Shown: one piece after another, positions 23,807 to 32,552 of the stretch
Position numbering within the stretch: position 1 is the stretch's first letter
Layout of the letters: every line of letters starts with the position of its first letter
Source of the DNA: CAZBLK01 sp964492715
Lineage (GTDB): Bacteria > Bacillota > Clostridia > Lachnospirales > WRBF01
NCBI GenBank assembly: GCA_964492715.1
Contig: CAZBLK010000005.1
Span: forward strand, 1 to 64,000
Length of the DNA: 64,000 nt
Reading direction: 5' to 3'
Notes under the pieces: model-generated
The model's database searches: none
Seen by the model: only the letters and a program-made list of their open reading frames with translations
Told to the model about the DNA's origin: nothing
Translations under genes and position numbers: made by a program

Positions 23807-24280
23807 TTGCAAACAGATTATCAAATAATAAAGGACGAAAATGTGCACAAATATTCCGCTATTACTGTTCCTACAAACACTTATCAGAATAAACTAGCTC
23901 AAAATGCAAAGCAGGCACACTACAACATGAACCAGTACAATACCAAAATTCCTTCCACTGAATTTGCTGCTATAAAGCAAGGTTACACAAAAATGACAGA
24001 ATCTCAATCATCATACCATAAAATCACAAATAGTCACCAAGGTAATTATGCAAATAACAACAAGAAATACATAGATAGTACTGGAAAGAAAGAAGCGGTT
24101 TAAAGCAATGGCAAGTTGGTAGCAGACCCAACTAACTACGGTATTTATAATTACGGCTCACCAAAAACAAACGTAATTCAGCACGCTGTGAAAGATGTAA
24201 TACCTTATTTCATTTGGGGAAATGGTACTGGGGATAAGTCTAAATTCGTGGATCGAGTTCTAGCCCCATTTAGGCGTTAG
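23807..24280 (+). pseudogene. Toxin-like C-terminal remnant with in-frame stop
   Basis: The first 98 residues are hydrophilic and Asn/Tyr/Lys-rich and end at a TAA (24101-24103). The same frame continues as SNGKLVADPTNYGIYNYGSP, then HAVKDVIPYFIWGNGTGDKS and a stop at 24280. The DPxNxGxYNY...DVxPYxxWGN pattern is familiar from the C-terminal ends of secreted or RHS-type polymorphic proteins in Firmicutes. No signal or long N-terminal part is present, so this is a broken 3' fragment. The two small genes downstream may be its immunity genes. Family assignment is inference. Confidence 0.6.
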
Positions 24281-24399
24281 AGCATATGAATAGTTGCGGA
24301 TTTTACGTAATGAACTTTTCTTAATCGTTAGTGTTTTCATTTATCAAAGCTCTATGCAAATTGCTCTTTTTGTAATTTGCATAGATAGACAGCTAATTT

Positions 24400-24501
24400 A
24401 ATAGCAATTCCATTTTTATTTAACGTTCTCTAACAATTAATAACGCCAACTAAAAACATTTGCATTAATATATAATAAAGTTTAAAAATGGAATTGCTAT
24501 T
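24400..24501. repeat. Family B palindromic repeat
   Basis: 102 bp bounded by AATAGCAATTCCATTTTT and AAAAATGGAATTGCTATT. Confidence 0.75.
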
Positions 24502-24555
24502 GTTAAAAACATATTACATTTGTGGCTAAGATACTAATTTGATAGGAGAATTATT

Positions 24556-24894
24556 TTGGAATACAAAGATACAATAAAAACATCAAAATGGGCTAATATA
24601 TTTACCCTTGTTGGGTTGTTTAATTTTTCTTCATACCTTATTTGTTTAGCGTTTGCATTTTTAAGCAGTTACCAGGAAAATATGGCTTTTAAAATTCTCG
24701 AATTAATTGCTAAGTTTTTTTTCCTTTATAGCGTATTCTTTTCTTGGATAATATCTTTGGTTATACTTATTTATTTAATAGTAGTTCTTTGCATAAAAAA
24801 GGAGTATAGAAGGTATATTCTTTCATTAGTCGTAAACGCTTTAGCAGTATTTGTCAATTTAATTATAATTTACATATTAACGTTAAATAGCTAG
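24556..24894 (+). CDS. Four-pass membrane protein, possible immunity protein
   Basis: The 112-residue protein has about three to four hydrophobic segments (FTLVGLFNFSSYLICLAFAF; FFLYSVFFSWIISLVILIY; LSLVVNALAVFVNLIIIYIL). The start is TTG with TAGGAG upstream. It follows a toxin-like remnant, and small membrane proteins in that position often act as immunity proteins. No family is recognised. Confidence 0.6.
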   Translation: MEYKDTIKTSKWANIFTLVGLFNFSSYLICLAFAFLSSYQENMAFKILELIAKFFFLYSVFFSWIISLVILIYLIVVLCIKKEYRRYILSLVVNALAVFVNLIIIYILTLNS

Positions 24895-24947
24895 GAACTG
24901 AAACCCACAACAGTAAATTTAAAACACGTTACAATAAGGAGATTTCA

Positions 24948-25313
24948 ATGAGTGAGTTATCAGTGTTCATTGCAAAAAAATTAACAAAAGAGCCTTTACA
25001 TGATGTAAAAAGTTTTAACTTGAATGACGATAGTGTCTATTTTATCTTTAATAGGCCACTTGAGAATACATTAATTGTGCATATATCAAATGAAGAAGAC
25101 AACAATATTTGTACATTTCCAATTTTTCCTGAAGTGGTAAATGCAGTATTTGAGCATACTAAAATCCCTTATTTGCGTTTTTTAACTTCAGAATTATTAA
25201 TAAGGCAAAGCACTTTACAGGAGTGGAGGATAGAAGTTATAGATTATAGTTCAAAAATAAAGATTAAAGACATCACGATTACTATAAGCAAGCAAAAAAT
25301 AATTTATAAATAA
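24948..25313 (+). CDS. Hypothetical protein, possible immunity protein
   Basis: The 121-residue soluble protein starts after AAGGAG. It is a beta-rich, acidic product (starts MSELSVFIAKKLTKEPLHDV) without known motifs. It lies 54 bp after the membrane protein gene in the same direction. The toxin-immunity interpretation rests on context only. Confidence 0.6.
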   Translation: MSELSVFIAKKLTKEPLHDVKSFNLNDDSVYFIFNRPLENTLIVHISNEEDNNICTFPIFPEVVNAVFEHTKIPYLRFLTSELLIRQSTLQEWRIEVIDYSSKIKIKDITITISKQKIIYK

Positions 25314-25427
25314 CCTAAAATTTAATACACAATTTAAGCAGCCTCCCAGCATGTTCAACTTTTAAATAAGCGTTAAATAGTTCAATTTATGAATCATTCA
25401 AGTTTTGCCATAAATTTTACCTTAACT

Positions 25428-25455
25428 CCCCATGCCGCTATTTAGTAGCATGGGG
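25428..25455. terminator. Hairpin, possible terminator
   Basis: CCCCATG / CATGGGG stem with a 14-nt loop; there is no clear T tail. It separates the plus-strand genes from the anti-sigma gene. Confidence 0.5.
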
Positions 25456-25500
25456 AAAACGCTCCAAATAGAAACCTAAAAAGGTACTTTCAATATTCAA

Positions 25501-26568
25501 CTACTCCACATCTGAAAGACTTTCTATAATTTTAACGGCTTCTTCTTCATTAATGCTATCGTCATTTGTTGCAATTACATCATACCTAATATTTTTGAAA
25601 GTATAATCTCTTGATTTATAGCGTTCAATAGATGGGTTTTTCATGTCCAATTCACTAGCTGTTAAAAACCTAACAGCGTCCATTTTTTGAAGAACAGCCA
25701 TAATTGAAGAATTTGTCGTAGAGCCATTATCTTCATATAAATCGCTGTAAAAAATTGTTTTATTAAAGCCTTGAATTTTAGGGTTGCTTACTTTGCCGTT
25801 TGGTGACACACCAAAAGTAACCACATCAAAGTTTTCTTCAAACCTGCCAATTATGTCAATACAACCTTTGTCACCATTTCTTAATGTTAACTGGTATGAG
25901 CCTATATATTTTTTATAAATGTCTGGAAACTTAAACGTTTGCATTAAGTTTCCATTCTCACTTATAACAGACTGCGTAGGCGGCATGTTTTCGTCAACAT
26001 AGTCTGGGCTTAAATAAAATAAAATGCTTATAGAATCAAGCGTGTATCCAACTGGTATATATGAAGGCAGCTTTAAGCGTTTTAATTTAGAGTTTCTTAA
26101 AAGCTCTTTCAGTTCATTAATTGAACTGCATGTTTCAATTATACCTGTCTGAGAAGTTGATATGCGAAACTTACCATCTTTTGTAGCATCAAGTACCCGT
26201 ATAACTTCCCCATCATTTCTAACTTGCCGAAAAGCTTTTTCATCAGCAGATTCTTGAACATACCCCTCCGCTAAAGGGTATATTTTATATTCTTCCTCAT
26301 AATTTGTTTTAACAATTTTTCCGTCCCACCCAACGTCATAGCTGCTAATAACTCCGCTGGCATAAACTGCCCCACCAATCAAAATAATTATGCTTCCGAT
26401 AACAGCTGCAATAAATGAAGGTCTAAACATTTTTCCTCGGAAGCTACGCCGTACACCCTTTTCCAAAATGTTTTCAAGCAAGCTGTCAATTCTCTCATCA
26501 AAGCCTTCTGGCGTTTGCACTTGCTCATTTGCTGCATATGATTTTATTTTCTCATCAAAATTTGTCAA
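25501..26568 (-). CDS. Anti-sigma factor-like membrane protein
   Basis: The 355-residue protein has a cytoplasmic N terminus (residues about 1-50, with GFDERIDSLLENILEKGVRR), one membrane segment (FIAAVIGSIIILIGGAVYAS at about 50-70), and a large outer domain containing LPSYIPVGYTL, which is a DUF4367-like pattern. It overlaps the sigma gene by 14 bp. I start at TTG 26568, because GGAGG is 8 bp upstream; ATG 26583 lies upstream of that site. It should hold the sigma factor inactive until an outer signal is sensed. Confidence 0.8.
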   Translation of the reverse strand: MTNFDEKIKSYAANEQVQTPEGFDERIDSLLENILEKGVRRSFRGKMFRPSFIAAVIGSIIILIGGAVYASGVISSYDVGWDGKIVKTNYEEEYKIYPLAEGYVQESADEKAFRQVRNDGEVIRVLDATKDGKFRISTSQTGIIETCSSINELKELLRNSKLKRLKLPSYIPVGYTLDSISILFYLSPDYVDENMPPTQSVISENGNLMQTFKFPDIYKKYIGSYQLTLRNGDKGCIDIIGRFEENFDVVTFGVSPNGKVSNPKIQGFNKTIFYSDLYEDNGSTTNSSIMAVLQKMDAVRFLTASELDMKNPSIERYKSRDYTFKNIRYDVIATNDDSINEEEAVKIIESLSDVE

Positions 26569-27133
26569 AATCCAAACCTCCATTTCCTTCTATAATTTGC
26601 TTCAACTTTTCCTTTCCACGTGAAAGACGTGACTTCACAGTGCCTTGCGGCAAAGAAAGCGTTTCTGCAATGGTTTTTATGCTCATGTCCTCGTAGTAAA
26701 AAAGAACAACTACACATCGAAATTCATTGGGTAGCAGGTTTACAAAGCTCCATAAAATTTGTGATGTGTTGTCAAAATCTTTTACAGCAATTTCTGGAGG
26801 AACGGTGTAGTAATCAACCTTTGCCCTTTGCTTTAAAATTTTGTAACATTCTCTTACAAGTATTTTCATAACCCACGGCTTAAAACTGTCCACGTTTTTT
26901 AATGATAAAATCGATTTATATGCTTTTAAAATGCACTCGCTAACGGCGTCCTCTGCGTCAGAGCTGTTGCTTAAAATGCTGTTTGCAACCCTAAACATGT
27001 TTAGTTTGTAAGCTTTAATTTGTGAAAGAACAAAGTCTTCTTTTTCTTTTAATAATTCCATAGCTTTATCATGCCGTGAATTAACTTTTGATATGCCGTT
27101 TTTGACAGGTTGTTCTGTAACTGAATAATCCAA
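26555..27133 (-). CDS. ECF sigma factor
   Basis: A 192-residue sigma-70-family protein. Region 2 includes RVANSILSNSSDAEDAVSEC and AYKSI; region 4 includes LLPNEFRCVVVLFYYEDMSI and IAETLSLPQGTVKSRLSRGK. The start is TTG with GGGGTG upstream. It is coupled to the anti-sigma gene downstream. Target promoters cannot be derived from this sequence alone. Confidence 0.92.
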   Translation of the reverse strand: MDYSVTEQPVKNGISKVNSRHDKAMELLKEKEDFVLSQIKAYKLNMFRVANSILSNSSDAEDAVSECILKAYKSILSLKNVDSFKPWVMKILVRECYKILKQRAKVDYYTVPPEIAVKDFDNTSQILWSFVNLLPNEFRCVVVLFYYEDMSIKTIAETLSLPQGTVKSRLSRGKEKLKQIIEGNGGLDFDKF

Positions 27134-27216
27134 AATTTCACCCCACTTTGTTTTGCCTTATTAGTTTCTATTATATAGAGTGTTTTAATTTAAAAAAAGT
27201 TCCCAAGCAACAAAAA

Positions 27217-27258
27217 AACTACAAAATGCGTAAAAAACAATTCACGCATTTTGTAGTT
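27217..27258 (-). terminator. Terminator after the ferritin-like gene
   Basis: A perfect AACTACAAAATGCGT / ACGCATTTTGTAGTT stem with T-rich flanks on both sides. Confidence 0.85.
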
Positions 27259-27293
27259 TTTTACACTAACTATTAGTGTAGAAAAAAATTTCA

Positions 27294-27791
27294 TTATTTG
27301 TTTGAAGCATATAAAAAGTTAAGTTTTGCAGCATGGGCGGCTTCGTCCGAAAGAAGTTCAAACATAATGTCCCTGTAACGCACGTTCATCATAAGGAAGT
27401 ATATCTTACGGTAAAACTCGCTTCCGTTTAGCTCGCTAAAAATGCTTTTTTCGTATTCTTTAAGAAGGTTTCTTCCAATTGGTTTTATACCTGCTTCAAC
27501 TTTTGGTCTTTTGCCTGTAAGCGAAAAATAAACGTCGGACATAAGGGCGTAGTGCTTTTTTTCATCTAGCTGTATTTCACGGATAATTTGCTTGTCGGAA
27601 AGGCTTTTTGCCATGTTCATAAGCTTGCCGTAATATACAAAGTCCATTTGTTCGTCTTTTAACGCCTCAATTAGTAAGTCCAAGATTTTTTTGTCCGCTT
27701 CGTTGTTTGGCGCATGTTTTTCTGTGTTTTTTTCTAGGTAATCCTCAACTTCGCTTTCTTCTACGACAGAATCATAATTGTAAGGATACAT
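27294..27791 (-). CDS. Ferritin-like diiron protein
   Basis: A 165-residue four-helix protein with two ExxH-type motifs (LDEKKHYALM and SDEAAHAAKL) and paired acidic residues in KDEQMDFVYYG and SELNGSEFYRK. These are the metal ligands of rubrerythrin/ferritin-like proteins. There is no rubredoxin domain. An N-terminal acidic extension of about 40 residues precedes the fold. Function may be peroxide protection or a spore role; the sequence alone does not decide. Confidence 0.82.
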   Translation of the reverse strand: MYPYNYDSVVEESEVEDYLEKNTEKHAPNNEADKKILDLLIEALKDEQMDFVYYGKLMNMAKSLSDKQIIREIQLDEKKHYALMSDVYFSLTGKRPKVEAGIKPIGRNLLKEYEKSIFSELNGSEFYRKIYFLMMNVRYRDIMFELLSDEAAHAAKLNFLYASNK

Positions 27792-27806
27792 TTATTTCCC
27801 TCCCAA

Positions 27807-27914
27807 TATCGCAATTTGAATAAACAGTTCACCATTTTGCGTAAAAAATCGTTGAAGCGTTCGATATTTTTGCCGCAAAATGGATTGGTGACTACAAAAA
27901 CTCAAATTGCTATA
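27807..27914. repeat. Family A palindromic repeat
   Basis: 108 bp bounded by TATCGCAATTTGAATAAACA and CTCAAATTGCTATA, inner stem TTCACCATTTTGCG / CGCAAAATGG(ATT)GGTGA. It lies between the divergent ferritin-like and FliK-like genes. Confidence 0.85.
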
Positions 27915-28018
27915 TGTATGTATTAATTATTTATATGCTTTTGCAGGCAATTTGTGAACTTTTACAAGTTTTATGCCGATAAAAATATATATTCTTTTAT
28001 AATGGAGATATACTTGAT

Positions 28019-29656
28019 ATGAAAATAAATTCAAATTATATACAAAATCAAACGGAAACTATTGTACCAAAGCAGCCCGACGGTGTACCGCAAGCACAAG
28101 CCGAAGCAAAGCCAAAAGCGGAAGAAGCAACCGCACTTAAAAGCGTAATTTCCGAAGCACTGTCGCTCGCAGGGTTTAAGTCCGACCCTGATTTTATTAA
28201 GCTTGCCCAGCTTTTAATAAAAGCGCAAATGCCAATTAACAAGGAGACACTAACTTCGCTTAACCAGTCGTTAAAGCTTATGGGGCAAGATGCCACAGAA
28301 AAAGCACTTTTTTTGCTTGCAAACGACATTCGGCCTACGCCAAAAACTACCCATCTTTTAAGCGGTTTTGTAAATGGCGAAAACAAAATTGCAAGCCAAC
28401 TGCAAAGCCTCGCCGAAAGCATTGCAACACTTAGTGATGGTGAACTAAAAGACCAGCTTGTAAAGCTTGTTTTGGGTGAAGAAGTATTCCAAAACTTAGA
28501 AGCCAGTTTAACCAAAGGCGAATCTTCAATTTTTGAAAAAAGCGTTCAGCCAAGTAATGTGTCGGAAACTGCGCAAGCAGAAGTTTTGCCAGCAAAACCA
28601 ACTGTAGCTTCTACAGAAAATGCGCTTACAGAAAAAGCTTCTGACAGCTTAACCAAAGCTATTTTGGAGCTTCCAAAAGGAGAAGTGCTTTCGCAAGAAA
28701 AAGTTGCTCAGCTTGTTAAAGAAGCTTTAGGCGAAACGATAAAGGGGCAAGCTGAACAACCTACAGTAACTCAGCAAGAAGCAGGCAAACTGCAACCCCA
28801 ACCACAAGCACAAGCTTTGGAAAAGATAATTCCAAAACTAACTGAACAGTTAAATAATGTTATTAAAGAATTTGCTCAAACAAGTGATACGGCCGCTTTA
28901 AAATCAGCAGTTAAAACAATTGTAGAAAACGAACAAGTGTTTTTTAAAAACGAGTTAACTTTGACAGAAGAAAAGCTTGTAAATGAAAAAATTTTACTTG
29001 ACGCCCCAGAAAAAAAGTTATCACCCAAAAGCCAAACAGAAGTTTTAGCCTCATCATTAAAAGAAAAGCTTGCGTTCAACCCAAAAGGCACAACAAACAA
29101 AGAGCTTGACAATTTTTATAAAGAGCTTGTAAAAACAATTGACGAAATAAAAAACAAAGCGGCAGAAAAGTTAGACATGCCAGAAGCCGCAAAAATTTTA
29201 AAGGAAGCAACAGCCGTCAACCAAACAGTTGACTTTTTTACGCACGTAAAAAACAATTTGTTCATGCAAATTCCGCTTTCATTAAACGACGGAACGACAA
29301 ACGCAGAGCTTTATGTTTTTAAAGACAAAAAGAAAAAGTCGGAAGCAAGCGGCGAGTCGCTAAGTGCATTAATTGCATTGGACACAGCTTCAATGGGGCA
29401 TTTTGAAGCGTATGTTCAAAAGAATAGAAAAAGTATAAACGTTCAGTTTAGAATTGAAGGCGAGCGCATAGAAAAGCTTGTCCGTGAAAATGTTCATTTG
29501 CTGAACACTGCACTTTTAGAGCATGGGTACAGCCTTGACGGGTTTGGGTTCAAAAAAGAGGAAGAAGCTTTTACACTTTTGGATTTAAACAAATTGGATT
29601 TGGGCGGAAGTTCTGTTGATGGTTTTGACTTAAATATTATTGATATGAAGGGGTAA
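28019..29656 (+). CDS. FliK-like hook-length control domain protein
   Basis: A 545-residue protein. A charged, Ala/Glu/Gln-rich and repetitive N-terminal 380 residues precede a C-terminal domain with the FliK/Flg_hook pattern: NLFMQIPLSLNDGTTNAELY, then IALDTASMGHFEAYV and FRIEGERIEKLVRENVHLL. FliK measures flagellar hook length. No other flagellar gene is present in the window, so this may be a family member with another role (for instance a DUF6240-type protein). The ATG at 28019 follows GGAGAT. Confidence 0.75.
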   Translation: MKINSNYIQNQTETIVPKQPDGVPQAQAEAKPKAEEATALKSVISEALSLAGFKSDPDFIKLAQLLIKAQMPINKETLTSLNQSLKLMGQDATEKALFLLANDIRPTPKTTHLLSGFVNGENKIASQLQSLAESIATLSDGELKDQLVKLVLGEEVFQNLEASLTKGESSIFEKSVQPSNVSETAQAEVLPAKPTVASTENALTEKASDSLTKAILELPKGEVLSQEKVAQLVKEALGETIKGQAEQPTVTQQEAGKLQPQPQAQALEKIIPKLTEQLNNVIKEFAQTSDTAALKSAVKTIVENEQVFFKNELTLTEEKLVNEKILLDAPEKKLSPKSQTEVLASSLKEKLAFNPKGTTNKELDNFYKELVKTIDEIKNKAAEKLDMPEAAKILKEATAVNQTVDFFTHVKNNLFMQIPLSLNDGTTNAELYVFKDKKKKSEASGESLSALIALDTASMGHFEAYVQKNRKSINVQFRIEGERIEKLVRENVHLLNTALLEHGYSLDGFGFKKEEEAFTLLDLNKLDLGGSSVDGFDLNIIDMKG

Positions 29657-29713
29657 AGTACCTAAACATTAACTGTGATGATTTGAAAAGTACAACTATA
29701 TTTTTTGATTCTC

Positions 29714-29879
29714 CTAGGGCGTGTTTGGTAAATCGCTTAGTACGGATTTTCAAGCAGAGTTTTCGTTATACGAGGAAGGAAAAACCACATTTATTCAAAG
29801 GTAAATAAGGTTTTTTCTGACGAAGTATAGCGGAAAGTCTGCCGAAAAGACGTGCATGGATTTACCAAACAAGCCCTAG
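29714..29879. repeat. Family C palindromic repeat (complete copy)
   Basis: 166 bp bounded by CTAGGGCGTGTTTGGTAAAT and ATTTACCAAACAAGCCCTAG, with inner complementary segments. Its right end provides the stop and last residues of the gene at 29862 on the minus strand. Confidence 0.85.
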
Positions 29880-30608
29880 TGAAATTCGTTCCTTGTTAAA
29901 CGTTGAAGATTCGTTAACAGTAGTTGTTAATTTAGGTATATCATCTTCTGTAATATAATCAAATAACAAAATATCAGCTATATTTTTCTTGTTTGAATAA
30001 AAGTTGTCTTTAACTAACTTTATAATGCGCTTCTCTACTTTTCTATCACTACTAATTATGCCTATATTAATTCTATTTGAGGGTATGTCTATGCAAGCAG
30101 TAGAAATTCCCAATTCAATAGATTTATCAACCAAAAAGTTGTAAACATTATTAAGCTCGTTTTCAGAAAAAGTAGCTGCTTTAAATTTTACAAATACATC
30201 ATCATTTGACTTGTTGATTTTGCTGTTAATTCTTTTCTTAGAAAATGCCAAAGGGTTTTTCTTAATATTATCTAACGTTTCACTACCTTCTACAAATAAT
30301 AAAACAAGTGTATCATTAGAATCAATATAAGCCCCACTATAATCAGACAAATGTATTTGACCTTCTTTCAAGTTAGCATCAACAACAGGCTCTATTCCCA
30401 CTTCATTTAATACATTATCGGTGTTTAAACCTTCGACGTAAACTTGCTCTAACATATTAACTGAATCCAATGACTGAATTACATCAATATCGTATACATT
30501 GGAGGAATTTAAGTTTTCATAATTATTATACATATTATCAGCAAACATTGATTGTGAGAAACTAAGCATAAGTGAAAGTACCAATAGTAAACTAAATATT
30601 TTTTTCAA
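29862..30608 (-). CDS. Secreted hypothetical protein, 3' end replaced by a repeat
   Basis: The 248-residue product has a signal peptide (starts MKKIFSLLLVLSLMLSFSQS, cleavage near MFA-DN). The mature part is acidic and beta-rich, with the motif IDIPSNRINIGII that resembles the propeptide-like regions of some secreted Firmicutes serine proteases. The last residues (LGLVW) are encoded by the family C element, so the protein may be truncated and a downstream protease domain lost. I start at TTG 30608, 9 bp after AGGAGG; TTG 30617 is too close to that site. Confidence 0.65.
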   Translation of the reverse strand: MKKIFSLLLVLSLMLSFSQSMFADNMYNNYENLNSSNVYDIDVIQSLDSVNMLEQVYVEGLNTDNVLNEVGIEPVVDANLKEGQIHLSDYSGAYIDSNDTLVLLFVEGSETLDNIKKNPLAFSKKRINSKINKSNDDVFVKFKAATFSENELNNVYNFLVDKSIELGISTACIDIPSNRINIGIISSDRKVEKRIIKLVKDNFYSNKKNIADILLFDYITEDDIPKLTTTVNESSTFNKERISLGLVW

Positions 30609-30868
30609 AACAAACAACCTCCTATTTTTAGTTGAAGTTAAGCTTGCTATAATGTATTACTTTATTAAAAACATGCTTTAGTATAATGAAAAAACTATTT
30701 TTGCTTCAATCACATAATCATTCATATTAAAGAAGATTATTAGAAACCTGTGTGTAACTACAAACAGTTTAATGAAATTGCCTCTTAAACACAAGCAAAT
30801 ATGCAATAAGCAAGTTCCTATCGTTACTAATTGTATATATAATATCAAGTTATTTTTTAATATAAAAA

Positions 30869-30891
30869 CACCCCTCTAGCCTAGAGGGGTG
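30869..30891 (-). terminator. Terminator of the SRP RNA gene
   Basis: CACCCCTCTAG / CTAGAGGGGTG stem followed by T5 on the minus strand. Confidence 0.85.
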
Positions 30892-30894
30892 AAA

Positions 30895-31175
30895 CTTTCC
30901 TTTTAAAACCCGTGCACCCACCGTTGACATTTCTTTCCGAGTGGTACCACTACAGTAAGCTCGAGCCAAGCGACCCTACGGCACACAGTTAGAATTGCTT
31001 AGTGCTGCTTTCTTCCGAACCTGACACGCTTCACAAGTAACCATTGCGTAAGACTTAACCGTCAACACCACTTATAGTGGGCAAACCCCACAAAGAAGGA
31101 GCCGAAGGACAGGCGTAACCCTCGCTATAGCGGACTGCGAGTACAGGGAACCGCTACCTCCCCAGCTAGCACGGA
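30895..31175 (-). ncRNA. ffs: Signal recognition particle RNA, long bacterial type
   Basis: Read on the minus strand the transcript contains the domain IV core GTCAGGTTCGGAAGAAAGCA, with the GGAA tetraloop and the AGCA internal loop that bind Ffh. The 5' region GCTAGCTGGGGAGGTAGCGG and the Alu-like CCTGT...CTATAGCGAGGG pattern match the approximately 270-nt SRP RNA of Bacillus and Clostridia. A perfect promoter precedes it and a strong terminator follows. The exact ends are estimated. Confidence 0.93.
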
Positions 31176-31181
31176 TAGCTT

Positions 31182-31210
31182 ATTATATATTATGTTTTGG
31201 GTTATGTCAA
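31182..31210 (-). promoter_or_regulatory. Promoter of the SRP RNA gene
   Basis: Consensus TTGACA (31205-31210) and TATAAT (31182-31187), exactly 17 bp apart on the minus strand. Confidence 0.9.
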
Positions 31211-31317
31211 ATTATTTTTAAGGTATAATAATTAACTGATTTTATTTTAAAATTTTACTTGCATACTAAACCTTTTTATGATAGAATGTAAAAAAAATCG
31301 GAAAGGTGGTGAAAGGA

Positions 31318-31515
31318 ATGAAAATAAACGTGAAAGATTACTTTCTTGCAAACGGACAATCGTGGGATAAAGTTGTACTTTTAGTATGTGCAAGCCATGC
31401 TATTTCAGCATTGCAAATTGCTACAAGGGGGAAGTCTGCCATTTTGACAGTTTATCAAATATTTCACGGTTGTTTTGAATGCCTTTCACCGCACAAGTTT
31501 AGCCTAAGCTTTTAA
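31318..31515 (+). CDS. Small hypothetical protein
   Basis: A 65-residue protein (starts MKINVKDYFLANGQSWDKVV) with an extended purine-rich site GGAAAGGTGGTGAAAGGA before the ATG. It has cysteines at about positions 25, 52 and 55. A terminator follows. No family is recognised. Confidence 0.5.
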   Translation: MKINVKDYFLANGQSWDKVVLLVCASHAISALQIATRGKSAILTVYQIFHGCFECLSPHKFSLSF

Positions 31516-31542
31516 AGCTTTTAGGTTTAATTTTTGTAGTGT

Positions 31543-31575
31543 TACCCCATGCAGTCAAAGCGGCTGCATGGGGTA
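31543..31575 (+). terminator. Terminator
   Basis: TACCCCATGCAG / CTGCATGGGGTA stem with T5 after it. Confidence 0.85.
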
Positions 31576-31600
31576 TTTTTATGCCCAAATAAATGTGGAA

Positions 31601-31704
31601 TATCGCAATTTTAATAAATAGTTCACCATTATGCGTCAAAAAATCGTTGAAGCGTTCGGTATTGTTGCCGCATAATGGTGACTACAAAAACTCAAATTGA
31701 TATA
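31601..31704. repeat. Family A palindromic repeat
   Basis: 104 bp with the same ends and inner stem as the copies at 22048 and 27807, with small changes (CACCATTATGCG / CGCATAATGGTG are compensatory). Confidence 0.85.
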
Positions 31705-31778
31705 TAAACTTAAAAATGTGCGGCTTTCAGAGTGGGTGGGGAAATGGAAAATTCATTTTTTATGAAAGGGTAACTAAT

Positions 31779-32552
31779 ATGATACTTAAAAAGTTTTTTA
31801 AAACAGCGCAAATTTCGTTTCAAGGACAAACAAACGGCGGCTTTTTGTACTTGCTTCCGCTAAGCTTTGTAAACGTAATTTACTTATTACCACTTATGTT
31901 TTTATGGAAAGTTGTTGCACAAAGCGGCGTTGATGTAGGCATGAGCCTTGCGCAGCTTTTAACATATACATTTGTAAATGCAATTCTTTCAGACATGATG
32001 AACGTAACGACGTTTGCTACTGCATGGAATTATGAAGGCAAACTTGGTGGGCTTTTTGTTCGCCCAATGTCAGTTTTTTGGCAAGTTATTTCTCAAACTG
32101 TTGGTGGCTGGCTTCCAAAGCTTTTAGTTTTTTCGCTGCCAATGCTTTTGGCTGCTCCGTTGTTTGGAATTTCGGTTGTGCCTGCAACGCTGTGGTTTTT
32201 CCCTAGCCTACTTTTGTGTATTTCGCTTGGGTTTGCCATTGAGTTTTTCTTTGTTTGCGTCACAATTCGGCTTAGGGGCATGGCTTACTTGGGGTATGTG
32301 ATTCGTATGGCTATAGTTTCCTTATTTTCGGGAACAGTTGTGCCGTTTAAGCTTTTGCCGTTTGGGTTGGATAAAGTTTTCGAGCTTCAGCCGTTTGGAA
32401 GTTTGGGCGGTGCGCCGCTTTCGCTTTTTGTCGGCACGGTTTCGCCTTACCGTACAATTTTACTTCAAATATTTTGGAATGTAATAATTTGGATTGTTGC
32501 AGTTTATTGGTTTAAAAAATCACAAGAAAGAATGGTGAGCTTTGGTGGATAA
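31779..32552 (+). CDS. ABC-2 type exporter permease, first subunit
   Basis: The 257-residue protein has six hydrophobic segments and the DUF990/ABC-2 pattern. It starts at ATG 31779 (MILKKFFKTAQISFQ). Permease and ATPase genes follow with overlapping ends. The substrate cannot be derived from the sequence. Confidence 0.82.
   Translation: MILKKFFKTAQISFQGQTNGGFLYLLPLSFVNVIYLLPLMFLWKVVAQSGVDVGMSLAQLLTYTFVNAILSDMMNVTTFATAWNYEGKLGGLFVRPMSVFWQVISQTVGGWLPKLLVFSLPMLLAAPLFGISVVPATLWFFPSLLLCISLGFAIEFFFVCVTIRLRGMAYLGYVIRMAIVSLFSGTVVPFKLLPFGLDKVFELQPFGSLGGAPLSLFVGTVSPYRTILLQIFWNVIIWIVAVYWFKKSQERMVSFGG

Noticed and set aside
23..24280. Stop-codon reassignment, suggested by three interrupted genes (TAA 755, TAG 13703, TAA 24101)
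   Set aside because: Many intact genes here end in TAA, TAG and TGA at normal lengths, so single nonsense mutations are the simpler reading.
28019..29656. Flagellar operon
   Set aside because: Only one FliK-like gene is present; no other flagellar gene is in the window.
30895..31175. Riboswitch or T-box reading of the structured region
   Set aside because: The GTCAGG...GGAA...AGCA core, promoter and terminator identify SRP RNA.
22048..31704. CRISPR array as explanation for the regular repeats
   Set aside because: The copies are several kilobases apart, palindromic and without spacers.
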